A DNA stretch of 64,000 nt from Paenarthrobacter nicotinovorans (lineage in GTDB: Bacteria > Actinomycetota > Actinomycetes > Actinomycetales > Micrococcaceae), in the NCBI RefSeq assembly GCF_007670255.1, contig NZ_SZVS01000002.1:248001-312000 (forward strand), written 5' to 3'. The position numbers and the translations under genes are program-made. Under the pieces are notes generated by a model. It saw only the letters and a program-made list of their open reading frames with translations, was not told where the DNA came from and searched no databases. Positions 8,242 to 17,412 of this stretch are shown here, piece by piece. The stretch's first letter is position 1. Every line of letters starts with the position of its first letter.

Positions 8242-9297
8242 TCAGGCCTCGACGGCGGACAGCCGCGCCTGCTTCTTCAGCGCCGAGTGCTTCCTGGTGG
8301 TCCGCAGCATGTCGATCGTCAACAGGACCAGGGCCAGCCAGACCACGCAGAAGCCGATCCAGCGGGCAGCGGTCATGGTTTCGTGGAACACAAGCAGTGC
8401 CACAACGAACTGGAGGATCGGGGCAAAGTACTGGAGCAGGCCGATGGTGGTCATCGGCAGGCGGCGTGCGGAAGCGCCGAAGAAGAGCAGCGGAACAGCG
8501 GTGATGACGCCCGAGGCCACCATCAGCCAGAAGTGTCCGGCGCCCATGGTCGTGAGGGTTTCAGCCCCCGCAACACCCAGGACCACCATGGTGATCGCTG
8601 CGAAGGGAGCCAGCACCATTGTTTCGACACTGAGGCTCGTGAGGGCATCGACCTTGGGGCCCACCCGCTTCTTCACAAAGCCGTAAAGGCCAAAGCTGAA
8701 GGCCAGGATCAGGGCGATCCACGGGAGTTGCCCGTAGGAGAACGTCAGGACGCCGACCGCCACGAACCCGATGCCCACCGCTGTCCACTGCAGGGGGCGC
8801 AGCTTCTCCTTGAGGACAAAGACGCCCAAAAGGACCGAGACCAAGGGGTTGATGAAGTATCCCAGCGAGGTTTCCACGGCGTGGCCGGTGGTGACGCCGA
8901 AGGTGTACGTGAGCCAGTTGATGGCGATGAGGACGGCAGCCAAGGCCAAGGGACCGAAGACGCTGCGGTCCTTCAGCGCGGCGCCGAAAATCCGCCAGGA
9001 CCGGGTGATGGTGATCAGCAGTGCGCAGAAGATCAAGGACCAGACAACGCGGTTGGCCACGATTTCGATCGCACCCGCAGGCATCAGGATGAAGAAGTAC
9101 AGGGGGAGCAGGCCCCACAGCCCGTAAGCGCCGATGCCGAACAGGATTCCCGCCGTCGACTCGCTCCGCACGGGCTTGCCGGCGCCCCCGGTGCCTCGCT
9201 TGGTTACACCGCTGGTTCCGTCGCCTCCGCTCCCGGCTACCGCCGTCGTTGGCTGGTTTGAAGGGGAGCCTGAGATGATCTGATCCGGAGTCGACAC
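8242..9297 (-). CDS. rarD: EamA-family transporter RarD
   Basis: A membrane protein of the drug/metabolite (EamA) superfamily with ten hydrophobic segments. GILFGIGAYGLWGLLPLYFF and the later INWLTYTFGVTTGHAVETSLGYFINPL are characteristic of RarD. Its physiological substrate is unknown; the historical chloramphenicol-sensitive label is not a function. The N-terminal 45 residues before the first segment are low complexity. The start is uncertain: GTG 9297 (MSTPDQ...) is used here, while TTG 9336 would add 13 residues and GTG near 9170 would begin at the conserved region. It is divergent from the ferredoxin reductase gene. Confidence 0.88.
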   Translation of the reverse strand: MSTPDQIISGSPSNQPTTAVAGSGGDGTSGVTKRGTGGAGKPVRSESTAGILFGIGAYGLWGLLPLYFFILMPAGAIEIVANRVVWSLIFCALLITITRSWRIFGAALKDRSVFGPLALAAVLIAINWLTYTFGVTTGHAVETSLGYFINPLVSVLLGVFVLKEKLRPLQWTAVGIGFVAVGVLTFSYGQLPWIALILAFSFGLYGFVKKRVGPKVDALTSLSVETMVLAPFAAITMVVLGVAGAETLTTMGAGHFWLMVASGVITAVPLLFFGASARRLPMTTIGLLQYFAPILQFVVALLVFHETMTAARWIGFCVVWLALVLLTIDMLRTTRKHSALKKQARLSAVEA

Positions 9298-9456
9298 ACT
9301 GGGGCCAACACCGGCCTTCCCCGCAATATTCCGCAATCTTTGGGTATTTTTGTGACTCCTGCCATATAAGCGGCCCGGTGTGGGGCCGACACCTAGAATT
9401 GAAATCTGCGCGCGCCACCAACAGCGGCGTGGCTCACTGCTTCGGAAGGGCTCACG

Positions 9457-10899
9457 GTGTCAGACTCAGCCGCAACCAATCGTCCGCTTCGCGTCGCCAT
9501 TGTGGGCGCGGGTCCTGCCGGTGTCTATGCCGCGGACATCCTCACCAAGTCCAACGAAGTCAAAGACGGGCACGTGGAAGTGAGCATCGACCTCTTCGAG
9601 GCGTACCCCGCGCCCTACGGGTTGATTCGATACGGTGTAGCGCCGGACCATCCCCGCATTAAGGGCATCGTGAACGCCTTGCACAAGGTTCTGGACCGCG
9701 GGGACATCCGCTTCCTGGGCAACGTGACCTACGGCAGGGACCTGACCCTTCACGACTTCCGCGCTTTCTATGACGCCGTGATCTTCTCCACCGGAGCCAT
9801 CAAGGACGCAGACCTGAACATTCCCGGCATTGGGCTGGAAGGCTCCTTTGGCGGCGCGGACTTTGTCTCCTGGTACGACGGACACCCGGACGTGCCCCGC
9901 GATTGGCCGCTGGACGCCAAGGAAATCGCGGTGATCGGCAATGGCAACGTCGCCTTGGACGTTGCGCGCATGTTGGTCAAGCACCCGGAGGAACTGCTTG
10001 TCACAGAGATTCCGGACAACGTGTACCAAGGGTTGAAGAGCTCGCCCGTGACCGACGTCCACGTTTTCGGGCGTCGCGGGCCTGCCCAGGTCAAGTTCAC
10101 GCCCTTGGAACTGCGCGAACTCTCGCACTGCAAGGACGTGGACATCGTCCTGTACCCGGAGGATTTCGAATTCGACGAGGCCTCGGACGAGGCAATCCGG
10201 ACCAACAACCAGATCAAGACCATGGTCAACACCATGACCAACTGGCTGGTGGAGGAGCATGCTGAAGCCGAGCAGCCCTCGTCCCGCCGCCTGCACCTGC
10301 ACTTCCTGCACAGCCCCGTGGAGATCCTCGACTCACCCGAGACCCCGGGCAAGGTTGCGGCGATGAAGTTTGAGCGGATGGAACTGGACGGCACCGGCAA
10401 CGTCAAGGGAACCGGGGAGTTCCTCGAATACCCGGTCCAGTCGGTCTACCGGGCCATCGGCTACCACGGCTCGCCGCTGGAGGAGCTGCCGTACGACGCC
10501 CGCCGCGGCGTCATTCCGAACGACGGCGGCCGCGTCCTGGGTGCCGACGGGGAACCCGTGCCGGGAATCTACGCCACCGGCTGGATCAAGCGCGGACCGG
10601 TGGGGTTGATCGGGCACACCAAGGGCGATGCACTGGAAACCATCGGCTGCCTCCTCGAGGACCGTTTGAACCTGCCCCCGGCCGAAAACCCGGACCCGCA
10701 GGCCATCATCGACCTCCTGGAAGAACGCGGCATCGAATACACCACGTGGGAAGGCTGGAACCGGCTGGACGCACACGAAGCTGCCCTCGGTGCTGAATGG
10801 TCGGAAGCCTCCGCCGCCTCCGAAGACGGGAACGGCGTGGTCCGCGAGCGCATCAAGGTTGTCCCGCGCGAGGAAATGATCCGCATCTCCCGCCCCTGA
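9457..10899 (+). CDS. fprA: Ferredoxin/adrenodoxin-type NADP+ reductase
   Basis: A 480-residue flavoprotein that moves electrons between NADPH and ferredoxin, related to adrenodoxin reductase and mycobacterial FprA. The FAD site is VAIVGAGPAGVYAADIL at residues 13-29, followed by the diagnostic APYGLIRYGVAPDHP near 55. The NADP site is IGNGNVALDVARML near 160, and TGWIKRGPVGLIGHTKGDA near 375 closes the FAD site. The length suits the family. GTG 9457 is preceded by GGAAGGG. It lies immediately before the first 64-bp palindromic repeat. Confidence 0.93.
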   Translation: MSDSAATNRPLRVAIVGAGPAGVYAADILTKSNEVKDGHVEVSIDLFEAYPAPYGLIRYGVAPDHPRIKGIVNALHKVLDRGDIRFLGNVTYGRDLTLHDFRAFYDAVIFSTGAIKDADLNIPGIGLEGSFGGADFVSWYDGHPDVPRDWPLDAKEIAVIGNGNVALDVARMLVKHPEELLVTEIPDNVYQGLKSSPVTDVHVFGRRGPAQVKFTPLELRELSHCKDVDIVLYPEDFEFDEASDEAIRTNNQIKTMVNTMTNWLVEEHAEAEQPSSRRLHLHFLHSPVEILDSPETPGKVAAMKFERMELDGTGNVKGTGEFLEYPVQSVYRAIGYHGSPLEELPYDARRGVIPNDGGRVLGADGEPVPGIYATGWIKRGPVGLIGHTKGDALETIGCLLEDRLNLPPAENPDPQAIIDLLEERGIEYTTWEGWNRLDAHEAALGAEWSEASAASEDGNGVVRERIKVVPREEMIRISRP

Positions 10900-10904
10900 C
10901 CTCC

Positions 10905-10968
10905 GGAGTTTTGTACAGCTATTGCGCTTATTCGGGCGCCTTAGGGTCATTCGCTGTACAAAAACTCC
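10905..10968. repeat. 64-bp palindromic repeat, copy 1
   Basis: Begins 5 bp after the fprA stop. The outer arms GGAGTTTTGTACAGC and GCTGTACAAAAACTCC are identical to those of the copy at 14025-14088, and the total length is the same (64 bp). The inner stem of this copy is imperfect. It could be a REP-like element, a terminator, or a regulator site. The promoter-like TAGACT of the next gene starts 12 bp after it. Confidence 0.85.
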
Positions 10969-11061
10969 ATCCGGCGAACTAGACTCGTCGGTACTGTGCT
11001 GCCCACCACACGCGTTGCCCACCACGCGAGGCCATAACGCACAGGACCCAGGGGAGTTCGA

Positions 11062-12405
11062 GTGAGGAATCCAATCCATCCGGTGGTTCCCGGCAATGAC
11101 GCCGCGGAGCTGCTGCAGAAGCGCGCCCTGGCCGGCCACGAACATTTGGAGGCGTGGCGCGCCGGAACCGCCGATGAGATCGCCGGAATCAGGCGCCTCG
11201 TCCATGAGTCGTGGCAACGTTCGGCCAACTTGAAGGCCAACCCCGACGTACCCGAAGCGCCCCTGGCCATGGACCGCGATGAGCTCGAGGAGTACAGGCG
11301 GCAGCACCCTTTGGCCACCATCATGCCCGTGATCAAGAAGCTGCTGGTCCAGCCGAGCCATGACAGCGGGCTGCTGGTGGCCGTAGGCGACGACGTCGGG
11401 CGGCTTTTGTGGGTGGACGGCGACCCCGTCATGCAGCGTCGCGCCGAAGGCATGATGTTCGTCGCCGGCGCCGACTGGTCCGAAGCCTCCGTGGGCACCA
11501 GCGCTCCGGGCACGGCCTTGGCCCTTGACCGCAGCATCCAGATCTCCGGGGCCGAGCATTTCAAGCGGTCCGTCCATCCCTGGAGCTGCACCGCGGTTCC
11601 CTTCCACGATCCCGACTCCGGCGCAGTGTTGGGCGTCGTGGACATCACCGGGACCGAAACCGCCGTCGCACCGCACACGCTCTCGCTCGTGGAAGCAACG
11701 GTCGCTGCCGCCCAGGCACAGTTGCGCATCGAACGCTTGCAGCTCGCCGCGGCAGTCCGCGACAAACCACGACGCCGGAGTGCAGCCGCCACGGGCGGCC
11801 AGGCTTTGTACCGCAACAGCCTCCAGCTTCTGGGGCGCGACCAGGCGCTGCTGAGCATCGATGGCCGGACAGTCTCCTTGTCAGCGCGCCACAGCGAGAT
11901 CCTGGCCATTCTGGGCAACCATCCGGATGGGTTGAGCGCTGATGATCTGTGCGCAGAGCTTTACCCCGGCGAGGGATCGTCCGTGACTCTCCGCGCCGAG
12001 ATGGTCCGCCTCCGCAAGGTCATCCAGGAACTCAGCCCTGACGCTGTGCCCGAGTCGCGGCCGTACCGGCTGCCCGTCGAGTTGCTTCCCGATTCCGGCC
12101 AGGTCCTGAGTTGCCTGCAGCGCGGCGCCCACCGCATAGCCTTGGAAATCTACAAAGGTGCGCTTTTGCCGCGGTCGGAGGCGCCCGGCGTCGTGCAGTT
12201 GCGCGAGCGGGTCTCGCATCTGTTGCGGGAGGCGCTGCTGAGCGACGGCAGCGTCGATTCGCTGCTCAAGTACGCGGAACTGCCGGAGGCGAAGTACGAC
12301 GTCGACCTCCGCCTTGCGGTCCTGAAGCTGCTGCCGCCCCGCTCACCCAAGCGCGCCGCGGTGGTGGCCGACCTTGAGCGGATCGACAGGGAACTGCAGG
12401 CGTGA
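11062..12405 (+). CDS. GAF-domain transcriptional regulator, AcoR-like without AAA+ domain
   Basis: A 447-residue regulator. Residues about 30-230 resemble the N-terminal half of AcoR-type activators, with the LVHESWQRS motif near 50 and a GAF domain through GTSAPGTALALDR and CTAVPFHDPDSG. The central sigma-54 AAA+ domain of classical AcoR is absent. The C-terminal 190 residues contain GRTVSLSARHSEILAILG and LYPGEGSSVTLRAEMVRLRK, which reads as a winged-helix DNA-binding domain. GTG 11062 follows GGGGAG. It lies directly before the aldehyde dehydrogenase gene and is probably its activator, sensing an aldehyde, alcohol or related metabolite (inference). Confidence 0.85.
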   Translation: MRNPIHPVVPGNDAAELLQKRALAGHEHLEAWRAGTADEIAGIRRLVHESWQRSANLKANPDVPEAPLAMDRDELEEYRRQHPLATIMPVIKKLLVQPSHDSGLLVAVGDDVGRLLWVDGDPVMQRRAEGMMFVAGADWSEASVGTSAPGTALALDRSIQISGAEHFKRSVHPWSCTAVPFHDPDSGAVLGVVDITGTETAVAPHTLSLVEATVAAAQAQLRIERLQLAAAVRDKPRRRSAAATGGQALYRNSLQLLGRDQALLSIDGRTVSLSARHSEILAILGNHPDGLSADDLCAELYPGEGSSVTLRAEMVRLRKVIQELSPDAVPESRPYRLPVELLPDSGQVLSCLQRGAHRIALEIYKGALLPRSEAPGVVQLRERVSHLLREALLSDGSVDSLLKYAELPEAKYDVDLRLAVLKLLPPRSPKRAAVVADLERIDRELQA

Positions 12406-12418
12406 GCTGACTCACACT

Positions 12419-12454
12419 GTTGCAACGTAGCTGCAACCTCCCGGCTCCTAGGCT
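12419..12454 (+). promoter_or_regulatory. Predicted activator site and promoter of the aldehyde dehydrogenase gene
   Basis: GTTGCA-N7-TGCAAC at 12419-12437 is a perfect dyad that covers the -35 region of a -10-like TAGGCT at 12449-12454. There is no good -35 hexamer, which fits an activator-dependent promoter. The likely ligand protein is the GAF regulator encoded just upstream (inference). Confidence 0.5.
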
Positions 12455-12501
12455 CGGATCAATGGCGAGAGCCACAGTGATTCGCAGCAAAGGAGCTAGC
12501 A

Positions 12502-14025
12502 ATGACCGTTTACGCACAGCCGGGTGCCGAGGGTTCGAAGGTCACCTTCAAGGACCGTTACGAGAACTGGATCGGCGGCGAATGGGTCGCCCCGGTCAAG
12601 GGCGCCTACTTTGAGAACATCACCCCAGTAACAGGCAAGGCCTTCTGCGAAGTTGCCCGGGGAACCTCGGAGGACATCGAGCTCGCGCTGGACGCAGCCC
12701 ACAAAGTCGCGCCATCCTGGGGAAAGACCTCCGCCACCGAACGCGCCGCGATCCTGAACAAGATCGCCGACCGCATCGACGAGAACGTTGAACTTCTGGC
12801 CGTCGCAGAGACCTGGGACAACGGAAAGCCGGTCCGCGAGACCCTCAACGCCGACATCCCGCTGGCAGCCGACCACTTCCGCTACTTCGCCTCGGCCGTC
12901 CGCGCCCAGGAAGGCGGACTCTCACAATTGGATGAGGACACCACGGCTTACCACTTCAAGGAGCCGCTGGGCGTTGTCGGCCAGATCATCCCCTGGAACT
13001 TCCCCATCCTCATGGCCGTCTGGAAATTGGCGCCGGCACTCGCGGCCGGAAACGCGGTTGTCCTCAAGCCTGCAGAGCAGACGCCGACGTCCATCCTGGT
13101 CCTCATGGAACTGATCAGTGATCTCCTGCCGGCCGGCGTCGTCAACGTGGTCAACGGATTCGGCGTCGAGGCAGGCAAGCCGCTGGCTTCCAGCCCGCGC
13201 ATCCGCAAGATCGCTTTCACGGGTGAGACCACCACTGGCCGGTTGATCAGCCAGTACGCTTCCAACAACCTCATCCCCGTCACCTTGGAGCTTGGCGGCA
13301 AGAGCCCGAACATCTTCTTCGACGACGTCGCCGCCCAGAACGACGCCTTCTACGACAAGGCACAGGAGGGCTTCACGCTCTTCGCGTTCAACCAGGGCGA
13401 AGTCTGCACTTGCCCGTCCCGCGCGCTGGTCCAGGAAGGCATCTACGACTCCTTCATGGCCGACGTCGTGGCCCGGACCAACAAGATCATCCAGGGCAAC
13501 CCGCTGGATACGGAAACCCAGATCGGTGCACAGGCCTCCAACGACCAACTGGAGAAAATCCTGTCCTATATCGACATTGGAAAGCAGGAGGGCGCCAAGG
13601 TCCTTACCGGTGGTGCCCGGGCCGAGCTCTCCGGTGACCTGGCTGGCGGCTACTACGTCCAGCCCACCATCTTCGAGGGACACAACAGGATGCGGATCTT
13701 CCAGGAGGAGATCTTTGGCCCGGTAGTGTCCGTCACCAAGTTCAGCGACTACAACGACGCCATCGGCATCGCGAACGACACCCTCTATGGACTGGGTGCC
13801 GGCGTCTGGTCGCGCAACGGAAATGTCGCCTACCGCGCAGGCCGGGAAATCCAGGCCGGCCGCGTGTGGGTCAACAACTACCACGCCTACCCGGCAGGTG
13901 CCGCCTTCGGTGGCTACAAGTCCTCAGGCATTGGCCGTGAAAACCACGCCATGATGCTGGACCACTACCAGCAGACCAAGAACCTCCTGGTCAGCTACAA
14001 CGAGAACAAGCTCGGCTTCTTCTAG
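12502..14025 (+). CDS. NAD-dependent aldehyde dehydrogenase
   Basis: A 507-residue aldehyde dehydrogenase that oxidises an aldehyde to the acid. Visible motifs are [14 protein letters not shown] near 160, FTGETTTGR near 238, LELGGKSPN near 260 with the general-base Glu, and GEVCTCPSR near 302 with the catalytic Cys. The C-terminus with [18 protein letters not shown] is close to the ExaC/AldA group of acetaldehyde dehydrogenases associated with ethanol use. AAAGGAG lies before the ATG. The downstream alcohol dehydrogenase and DUF779 genes complete a probable alcohol to aldehyde to acid pathway. Confidence 0.95.
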   Translation: MTVYAQPGAEGSKVTFKDRYENWIGGEWVAPVKGAYFENITPVTGKAFCEVARGTSEDIELALDAAHKVAPSWGKTSATERAAILNKIADRIDENVELLAVAETWDNGKPVRETLNADIPLAADHFRYFASAVRAQEGGLSQLDEDTTAYHFKEPLGVVGQIIPWNFPILMAVWKLAPALAAGNAVVLKPAEQTPTSILVLMELISDLLPAGVVNVVNGFGVEAGKPLASSPRIRKIAFTGETTTGRLISQYASNNLIPVTLELGGKSPNIFFDDVAAQNDAFYDKAQEGFTLFAFNQGEVCTCPSRALVQEGIYDSFMADVVARTNKIIQGNPLDTETQIGAQASNDQLEKILSYIDIGKQEGAKVLTGGARAELSGDLAGGYYVQPTIFEGHNRMRIFQEEIFGPVVSVTKFSDYNDAIGIANDTLYGLGAGVWSRNGNVAYRAGREIQAGRVWVNNYHAYPAGAAFGGYKSSGIGRENHAMMLDHYQQTKNLLVSYNENKLGFF

Positions 14026-14088
14026 GAGTTTTGTACAGCAAATGCCCTTATGGAGCCTTCTTAAGGGCATTAGCTGTACAAAAACTCC
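14025..14088. repeat. 64-bp palindromic repeat, copy 2
   Basis: Starts on the last base of the aldehyde dehydrogenase stop codon. The outer arms are identical to copy 1; in this copy the inner stem AATGCCCTTA/TAAGGGCATT is also perfect, leaving an 11-nt loop. The following alcohol dehydrogenase gene begins 31 bp later, so the element separates the two genes and may terminate or regulate transcription between them. Confidence 0.85.
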
Positions 14089-14119
14089 AACTATTCGCAG
14101 GGATCAAAGGAGATCGTCA

Positions 14120-15142
14120 ATGTCGAACACGATGCAAGCAGCAGTAGTCACGGAGTTTGGAACCGACCTCACGGTCAAGGAGGTTGAACGCCCGACGCCG
14201 GGTCCCGGCCAAGCGCTGGTCCGCCTCCTGACGTCGGGGGTATGTCATACGGATTTGCACGCCGCCGAAGGCGACTGGCCCGTCAAACCCACGCCACCGT
14301 TCATTCCAGGGCACGAAGGAGTGGGCGAAGTAGTGGCTTTGGGCGAAGGGGTTACTGACGTTGCCGTCGGTGATCTCCTGGGCAACGCCTGGCTGTGGTC
14401 TGCCTGCGGAGACTGCCAGTACTGCAGGACCGGATGGGAAACACTGTGCGAGTCCCAGCAGAACGGCGGCTACAGCGTGGATGGCTCTTTCGGTGAGTAC
14501 ATGCTGGTGGACACACGCTTTGCAGCCCGCATCCCGGAAGGCTCGGACCCCGTGGAGGTTGCTCCGGTCCTCTGTGCCGGTGTGACGGTGTACAAGGGTC
14601 TCAAGATGACCGAGGCCAAGCCGGGACAGTGGGTCACCATTTCCGGCATCGGCGGCCTGGGACATATCGCGGTTCAGTATGCCGTGGCGATGGGCTTGCG
14701 TGTTGCCGCTGTGGACATCGCCGACGACAAGCTGGCGCTGGCAAAAGAACACGGTGCCGAGCTGACGGTCAACGCGTTGCATGAGGATCCCGCCGAGGTG
14801 ATCCAACGGGAAACCGGCGGCTGCCATGGGGTGCTGGTGACGGCCGTACACCCCTCGGCCTTCGGTCAGGCCATCGGCATGGCCCGGCGCGGCGGGACGA
14901 TCGTCTTCAATGGCCTTCCCCCAGGGGATTTTCCGGCGCCGATCTTCGAGATTGTCCTCAAGGGCCTCACGGTCCGGGGTTCGATTGTGGGCACCAGGCA
15001 GGACCTTGAAGAAGCACTGGAGTTCTATGCCCAGGGGAAGATCAAGCCAACGGTCTCCACCCGGGAGTTGTCCGAGGTCAACGCGGTGTTCGACGAAATG
15101 AAACACGCAAAGATCGACGGCCGAGTGGTTCTGAAGTTCTGA
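14120..15142 (+). CDS. adhP: Zinc-dependent alcohol dehydrogenase, AdhP type
   Basis: A 340-residue medium-chain, NAD-linked alcohol dehydrogenase. The catalytic zinc ligands lie in SGVCHTDLHAAEGDWP and GHEGVGEV, the structural zinc cysteines in CGDCQYCRTGWETLC, and the coenzyme motif is SGIGGLGHIAVQYA near 170. The start at ATG 14120 is set by AAAGGAGAT seven nt upstream; a longer reading frame would run into the palindrome. The stop TGA overlaps the ATG of the DUF779 gene. The role is interconversion of primary alcohols and aldehydes next to the aldehyde dehydrogenase. Confidence 0.95.
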   Translation: MSNTMQAAVVTEFGTDLTVKEVERPTPGPGQALVRLLTSGVCHTDLHAAEGDWPVKPTPPFIPGHEGVGEVVALGEGVTDVAVGDLLGNAWLWSACGDCQYCRTGWETLCESQQNGGYSVDGSFGEYMLVDTRFAARIPEGSDPVEVAPVLCAGVTVYKGLKMTEAKPGQWVTISGIGGLGHIAVQYAVAMGLRVAAVDIADDKLALAKEHGAELTVNALHEDPAEVIQRETGGCHGVLVTAVHPSAFGQAIGMARRGGTIVFNGLPPGDFPAPIFEIVLKGLTVRGSIVGTRQDLEEALEFYAQGKIKPTVSTRELSEVNAVFDEMKHAKIDGRVVLKF

Positions 15143-15558
15143 TGACCAGCTCTGCATTGGAAGCTGCGGTGACGCTGCCCGGAGAGGATTTCTCCCGGGT
15201 GGCGCTCACCGCGGCGTCCGTGGATCTTCTCCGCACGTTGTGGGCGCAGCACGGCCCGTTGATGTTCCATCAATCCGGTGGCTGCTGCGATGGCTCCGCA
15301 CCCATGTGTTATCCGGCGGGGGAGTTCCTGACCGGCGATTCGGATGTCCTTCTGGGCCGGTTCGAACTTGGCACAGCCTCGGAGCCACAGCCGCTGGAGT
15401 TCTGGATGTCCCGGGAACAGTTCAACTATTGGTCGCACACCCATCTGACAGTGGATGTTGTTTCAGGGCGGGGGAGCGGTTTCTCAGTTGAGGCACCCGA
15501 GGGCAAGCGCTTCCTGATCCGGTCAACACTGATGGATTGGGACGTACCTGGCGTTTAG
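15142..15558 (+). CDS. DUF779 protein
   Basis: A 138-residue protein with the family signature MFHQSGGCCDGSAPMCYP near residue 41, containing three close cysteines, and YWSHTHLTVDVVSGRGSGFS further on. DUF779 genes are commonly found next to aldehyde dehydrogenases, but I know of no established activity. The Cys-Cys...Cys cluster suggests a metal or thiol-dependent role (inference). It shares a TGATG overlap with adhP, so it is translated with it. There is no membrane segment or signal peptide. Confidence 0.9.
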   Translation: MTSSALEAAVTLPGEDFSRVALTAASVDLLRTLWAQHGPLMFHQSGGCCDGSAPMCYPAGEFLTGDSDVLLGRFELGTASEPQPLEFWMSREQFNYWSHTHLTVDVVSGRGSGFSVEAPEGKRFLIRSTLMDWDVPGV

Positions 15559-15576
15559 CTACATGAAGTCGGGCAT

Positions 15577-15621
15577 GAGGCTGGTGTGATGCGGGCAACT
15601 CGGCCGCGTCACACCAGCCTC
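15577..15621 (+). terminator. Hairpin after the adhP-DUF779 operon
   Basis: GAGGCTGGTGTGA at 15577-15589 pairs perfectly with TCACACCAGCCTC at 15609-15621, with further pairing inside. No T-run follows, so it may be a terminator of the loop-only kind or an RNA-stabilising hairpin. Confidence 0.55.
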
Positions 15622-15737
15622 AACTGTCACAGGTCTACGGGGAGCGTCTCACTATTTGGGATAAATATGGCCGTCCATTGGCCGGACACTATTCTTGATG
15701 AGTCCTATACCACCCCCCTCCAGAATGTGGCATTTTT

Positions 15738-17288
15738 ATGAACATTTTCAGGACCAAGTCGATTGAGCAGTCGATCGCCGATTCCGACGAACCCGGTCGC
15801 AAGCTCAAGCGCAGTCTGAGTACCTGGGACCTCATGATCATGGGCGTCGCGGTTGCCGTCGGCGCCGGTATCTTCTCGGTGGGCGCCAAGGCTGCCGCCA
15901 ACTTTGCCGGCCCCGCCGTCACCATTTCCTTCGCCATCGCCGCTGTCACCTGTGCTCTGGCCATCATGTGCTACGCCGAGTTCGCGACCGCCATCCCCGT
16001 GGCGGGTTCCGCCTACGTCTTCACGTACGCCACGATGGGCGAGGTCCTGGCCTGGATCATCGGCTGGAACCTCATTCTTGAACTCTTCACTGCTGCTGCC
16101 GTGATCGCGAAGTACTGGGGCATCTACCTCAGTACCGTGTTCGGTTTGATGGGAGTGGAGATGCCGCCCTCCGTCAGCGTGTTCGGCATCGACCTCTACT
16201 GGGGCGCCTTCCTGATCGTCGCAATCTTTACGGTGCTACTGGTGCTGGGGACAAAGCTGTCCGCCCGCGTGGGCAACGTCTTCACCATGATCAAGATCGC
16301 TGTCGTGCTGTTCGTGATCGTGGTGGGCTTCAGCTACGTGAAGTTCTCCAACTACACGCCGTTTGTCCCGGCCTCCGAGCCTACGGCCGGAAACGGTGCG
16401 GCCGACGTCATGAAGCAGTCGTTCTTCGGCTTCCTGACCGGTGCCGCTCCTGCGCAGTACGGAACCCTCGGAATCTTCGCCGGCGCTGCACTGGTGTTCT
16501 TCGCCTTCATCGGCTTTGACGTGGTGGCCACCTCCGCCGAAGAGGTCAAGAACCCGCAGAAGACACTGCCCCGCGGCATCTTCGGTGGCCTGGCCCTGGT
16601 CACCTTGCTCTACATCCTGGTCTCGCTCGCCCTGACCGGCATGGTTTCCTACACCCAATTGGCTGAGGTCAAGAACCCGACGCTGACCACCGCATTCGAG
16701 GCCGTGGGCAACACCGACGCAGCCAAGGTCATCGCCTTCGGCTCCCTGGTAGGCCTGACGACCGTGATCATGGTGCTCCTCATGGGCCTGTCCCGCGTGG
16801 TCCTGGCCATGAGCCGCGATGGACTGTTGCCCCGCTCCTTGTCCAAGACGAGCGACAAGCGGGCTACCCCGGCCCGCTTGCAGATCATCTGTGGTGCCGC
16901 AGTTGCCATCGTCGCCGGCGTAACCAAGGTGGACCTCCTTGAGGAAATGATCAACATCGGAACGCTTTCGGCCTTCGTGATGGTCAGCCTGGGTATCCTG
17001 GTGCTCCGCAAGAAGCGTCCCGACCTCAAGCCTGCCTTCCGCGTTCCGTTCGGCAAGGTTCTGCCCTGGGTCTCGGCAGTGTTGTGCCTTTACCTCATGA
17101 CCAACCTGGCCGTGGAAACCTGGATCTTCTTTGCGATCTGGCTGGTCATCGGCATGGCGATCTACTTCGCCTACGGCCAGCGGCACTCCAGGCTCAACGA
17201 GAAGTTCGCTTCCGCCAAGGCCTCCGTCGATGGCCGCACGGAAAGCCGACAGACCGACGGCGACGAGGACGACCTCTCCAAGGTCTGA
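15738..17288 (+). CDS. APC-family amino-acid permease, YfnA-like
   Basis: A 516-residue secondary transporter with about twelve hydrophobic segments. The conserved first segment MGVAVAVGAGIFSVGAKAA near residue 35 and FFAFIGFDVVATSAEEVKNP near 255 are typical of the cationic/branched amino-acid permeases of the APC superfamily. The last 35 residues are charged and cytoplasmic. Substrate cannot be read from sequence. No clear ribosome binding site precedes the ATG. It stands alone between two hairpins. Confidence 0.9.
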   Translation: MNIFRTKSIEQSIADSDEPGRKLKRSLSTWDLMIMGVAVAVGAGIFSVGAKAAANFAGPAVTISFAIAAVTCALAIMCYAEFATAIPVAGSAYVFTYATMGEVLAWIIGWNLILELFTAAAVIAKYWGIYLSTVFGLMGVEMPPSVSVFGIDLYWGAFLIVAIFTVLLVLGTKLSARVGNVFTMIKIAVVLFVIVVGFSYVKFSNYTPFVPASEPTAGNGAADVMKQSFFGFLTGAAPAQYGTLGIFAGAALVFFAFIGFDVVATSAEEVKNPQKTLPRGIFGGLALVTLLYILVSLALTGMVSYTQLAEVKNPTLTTAFEAVGNTDAAKVIAFGSLVGLTTVIMVLLMGLSRVVLAMSRDGLLPRSLSKTSDKRATPARLQIICGAAVAIVAGVTKVDLLEEMINIGTLSAFVMVSLGILVLRKKRPDLKPAFRVPFGKVLPWVSAVLCLYLMTNLAVETWIFFAIWLVIGMAIYFAYGQRHSRLNEKFASAKASVDGRTESRQTDGDEDDLSKV

Positions 17289-17356
17289 TTGCGTCCGCCT
17301 GCACGTTGATGCGGGACGCAGCTTGTCAGACAGCTACCTGCTTTTCCATCACGGAG

Positions 17357-17387
17357 ACGCCCGGGAACCACTGGTTTCCGGGCGTTT
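17357..17387 (+). terminator. Rho-independent terminator of the amino-acid permease gene
   Basis: ACGCCCGGGAA pairs with TTTCCGGGCGT around a 7-nt loop and is followed by TTTCT. It sits between convergent genes. Confidence 0.7.
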
Positions 17388-17412
17388 CTGCGTCCCGGGG
17401 CCGTCAACATCC

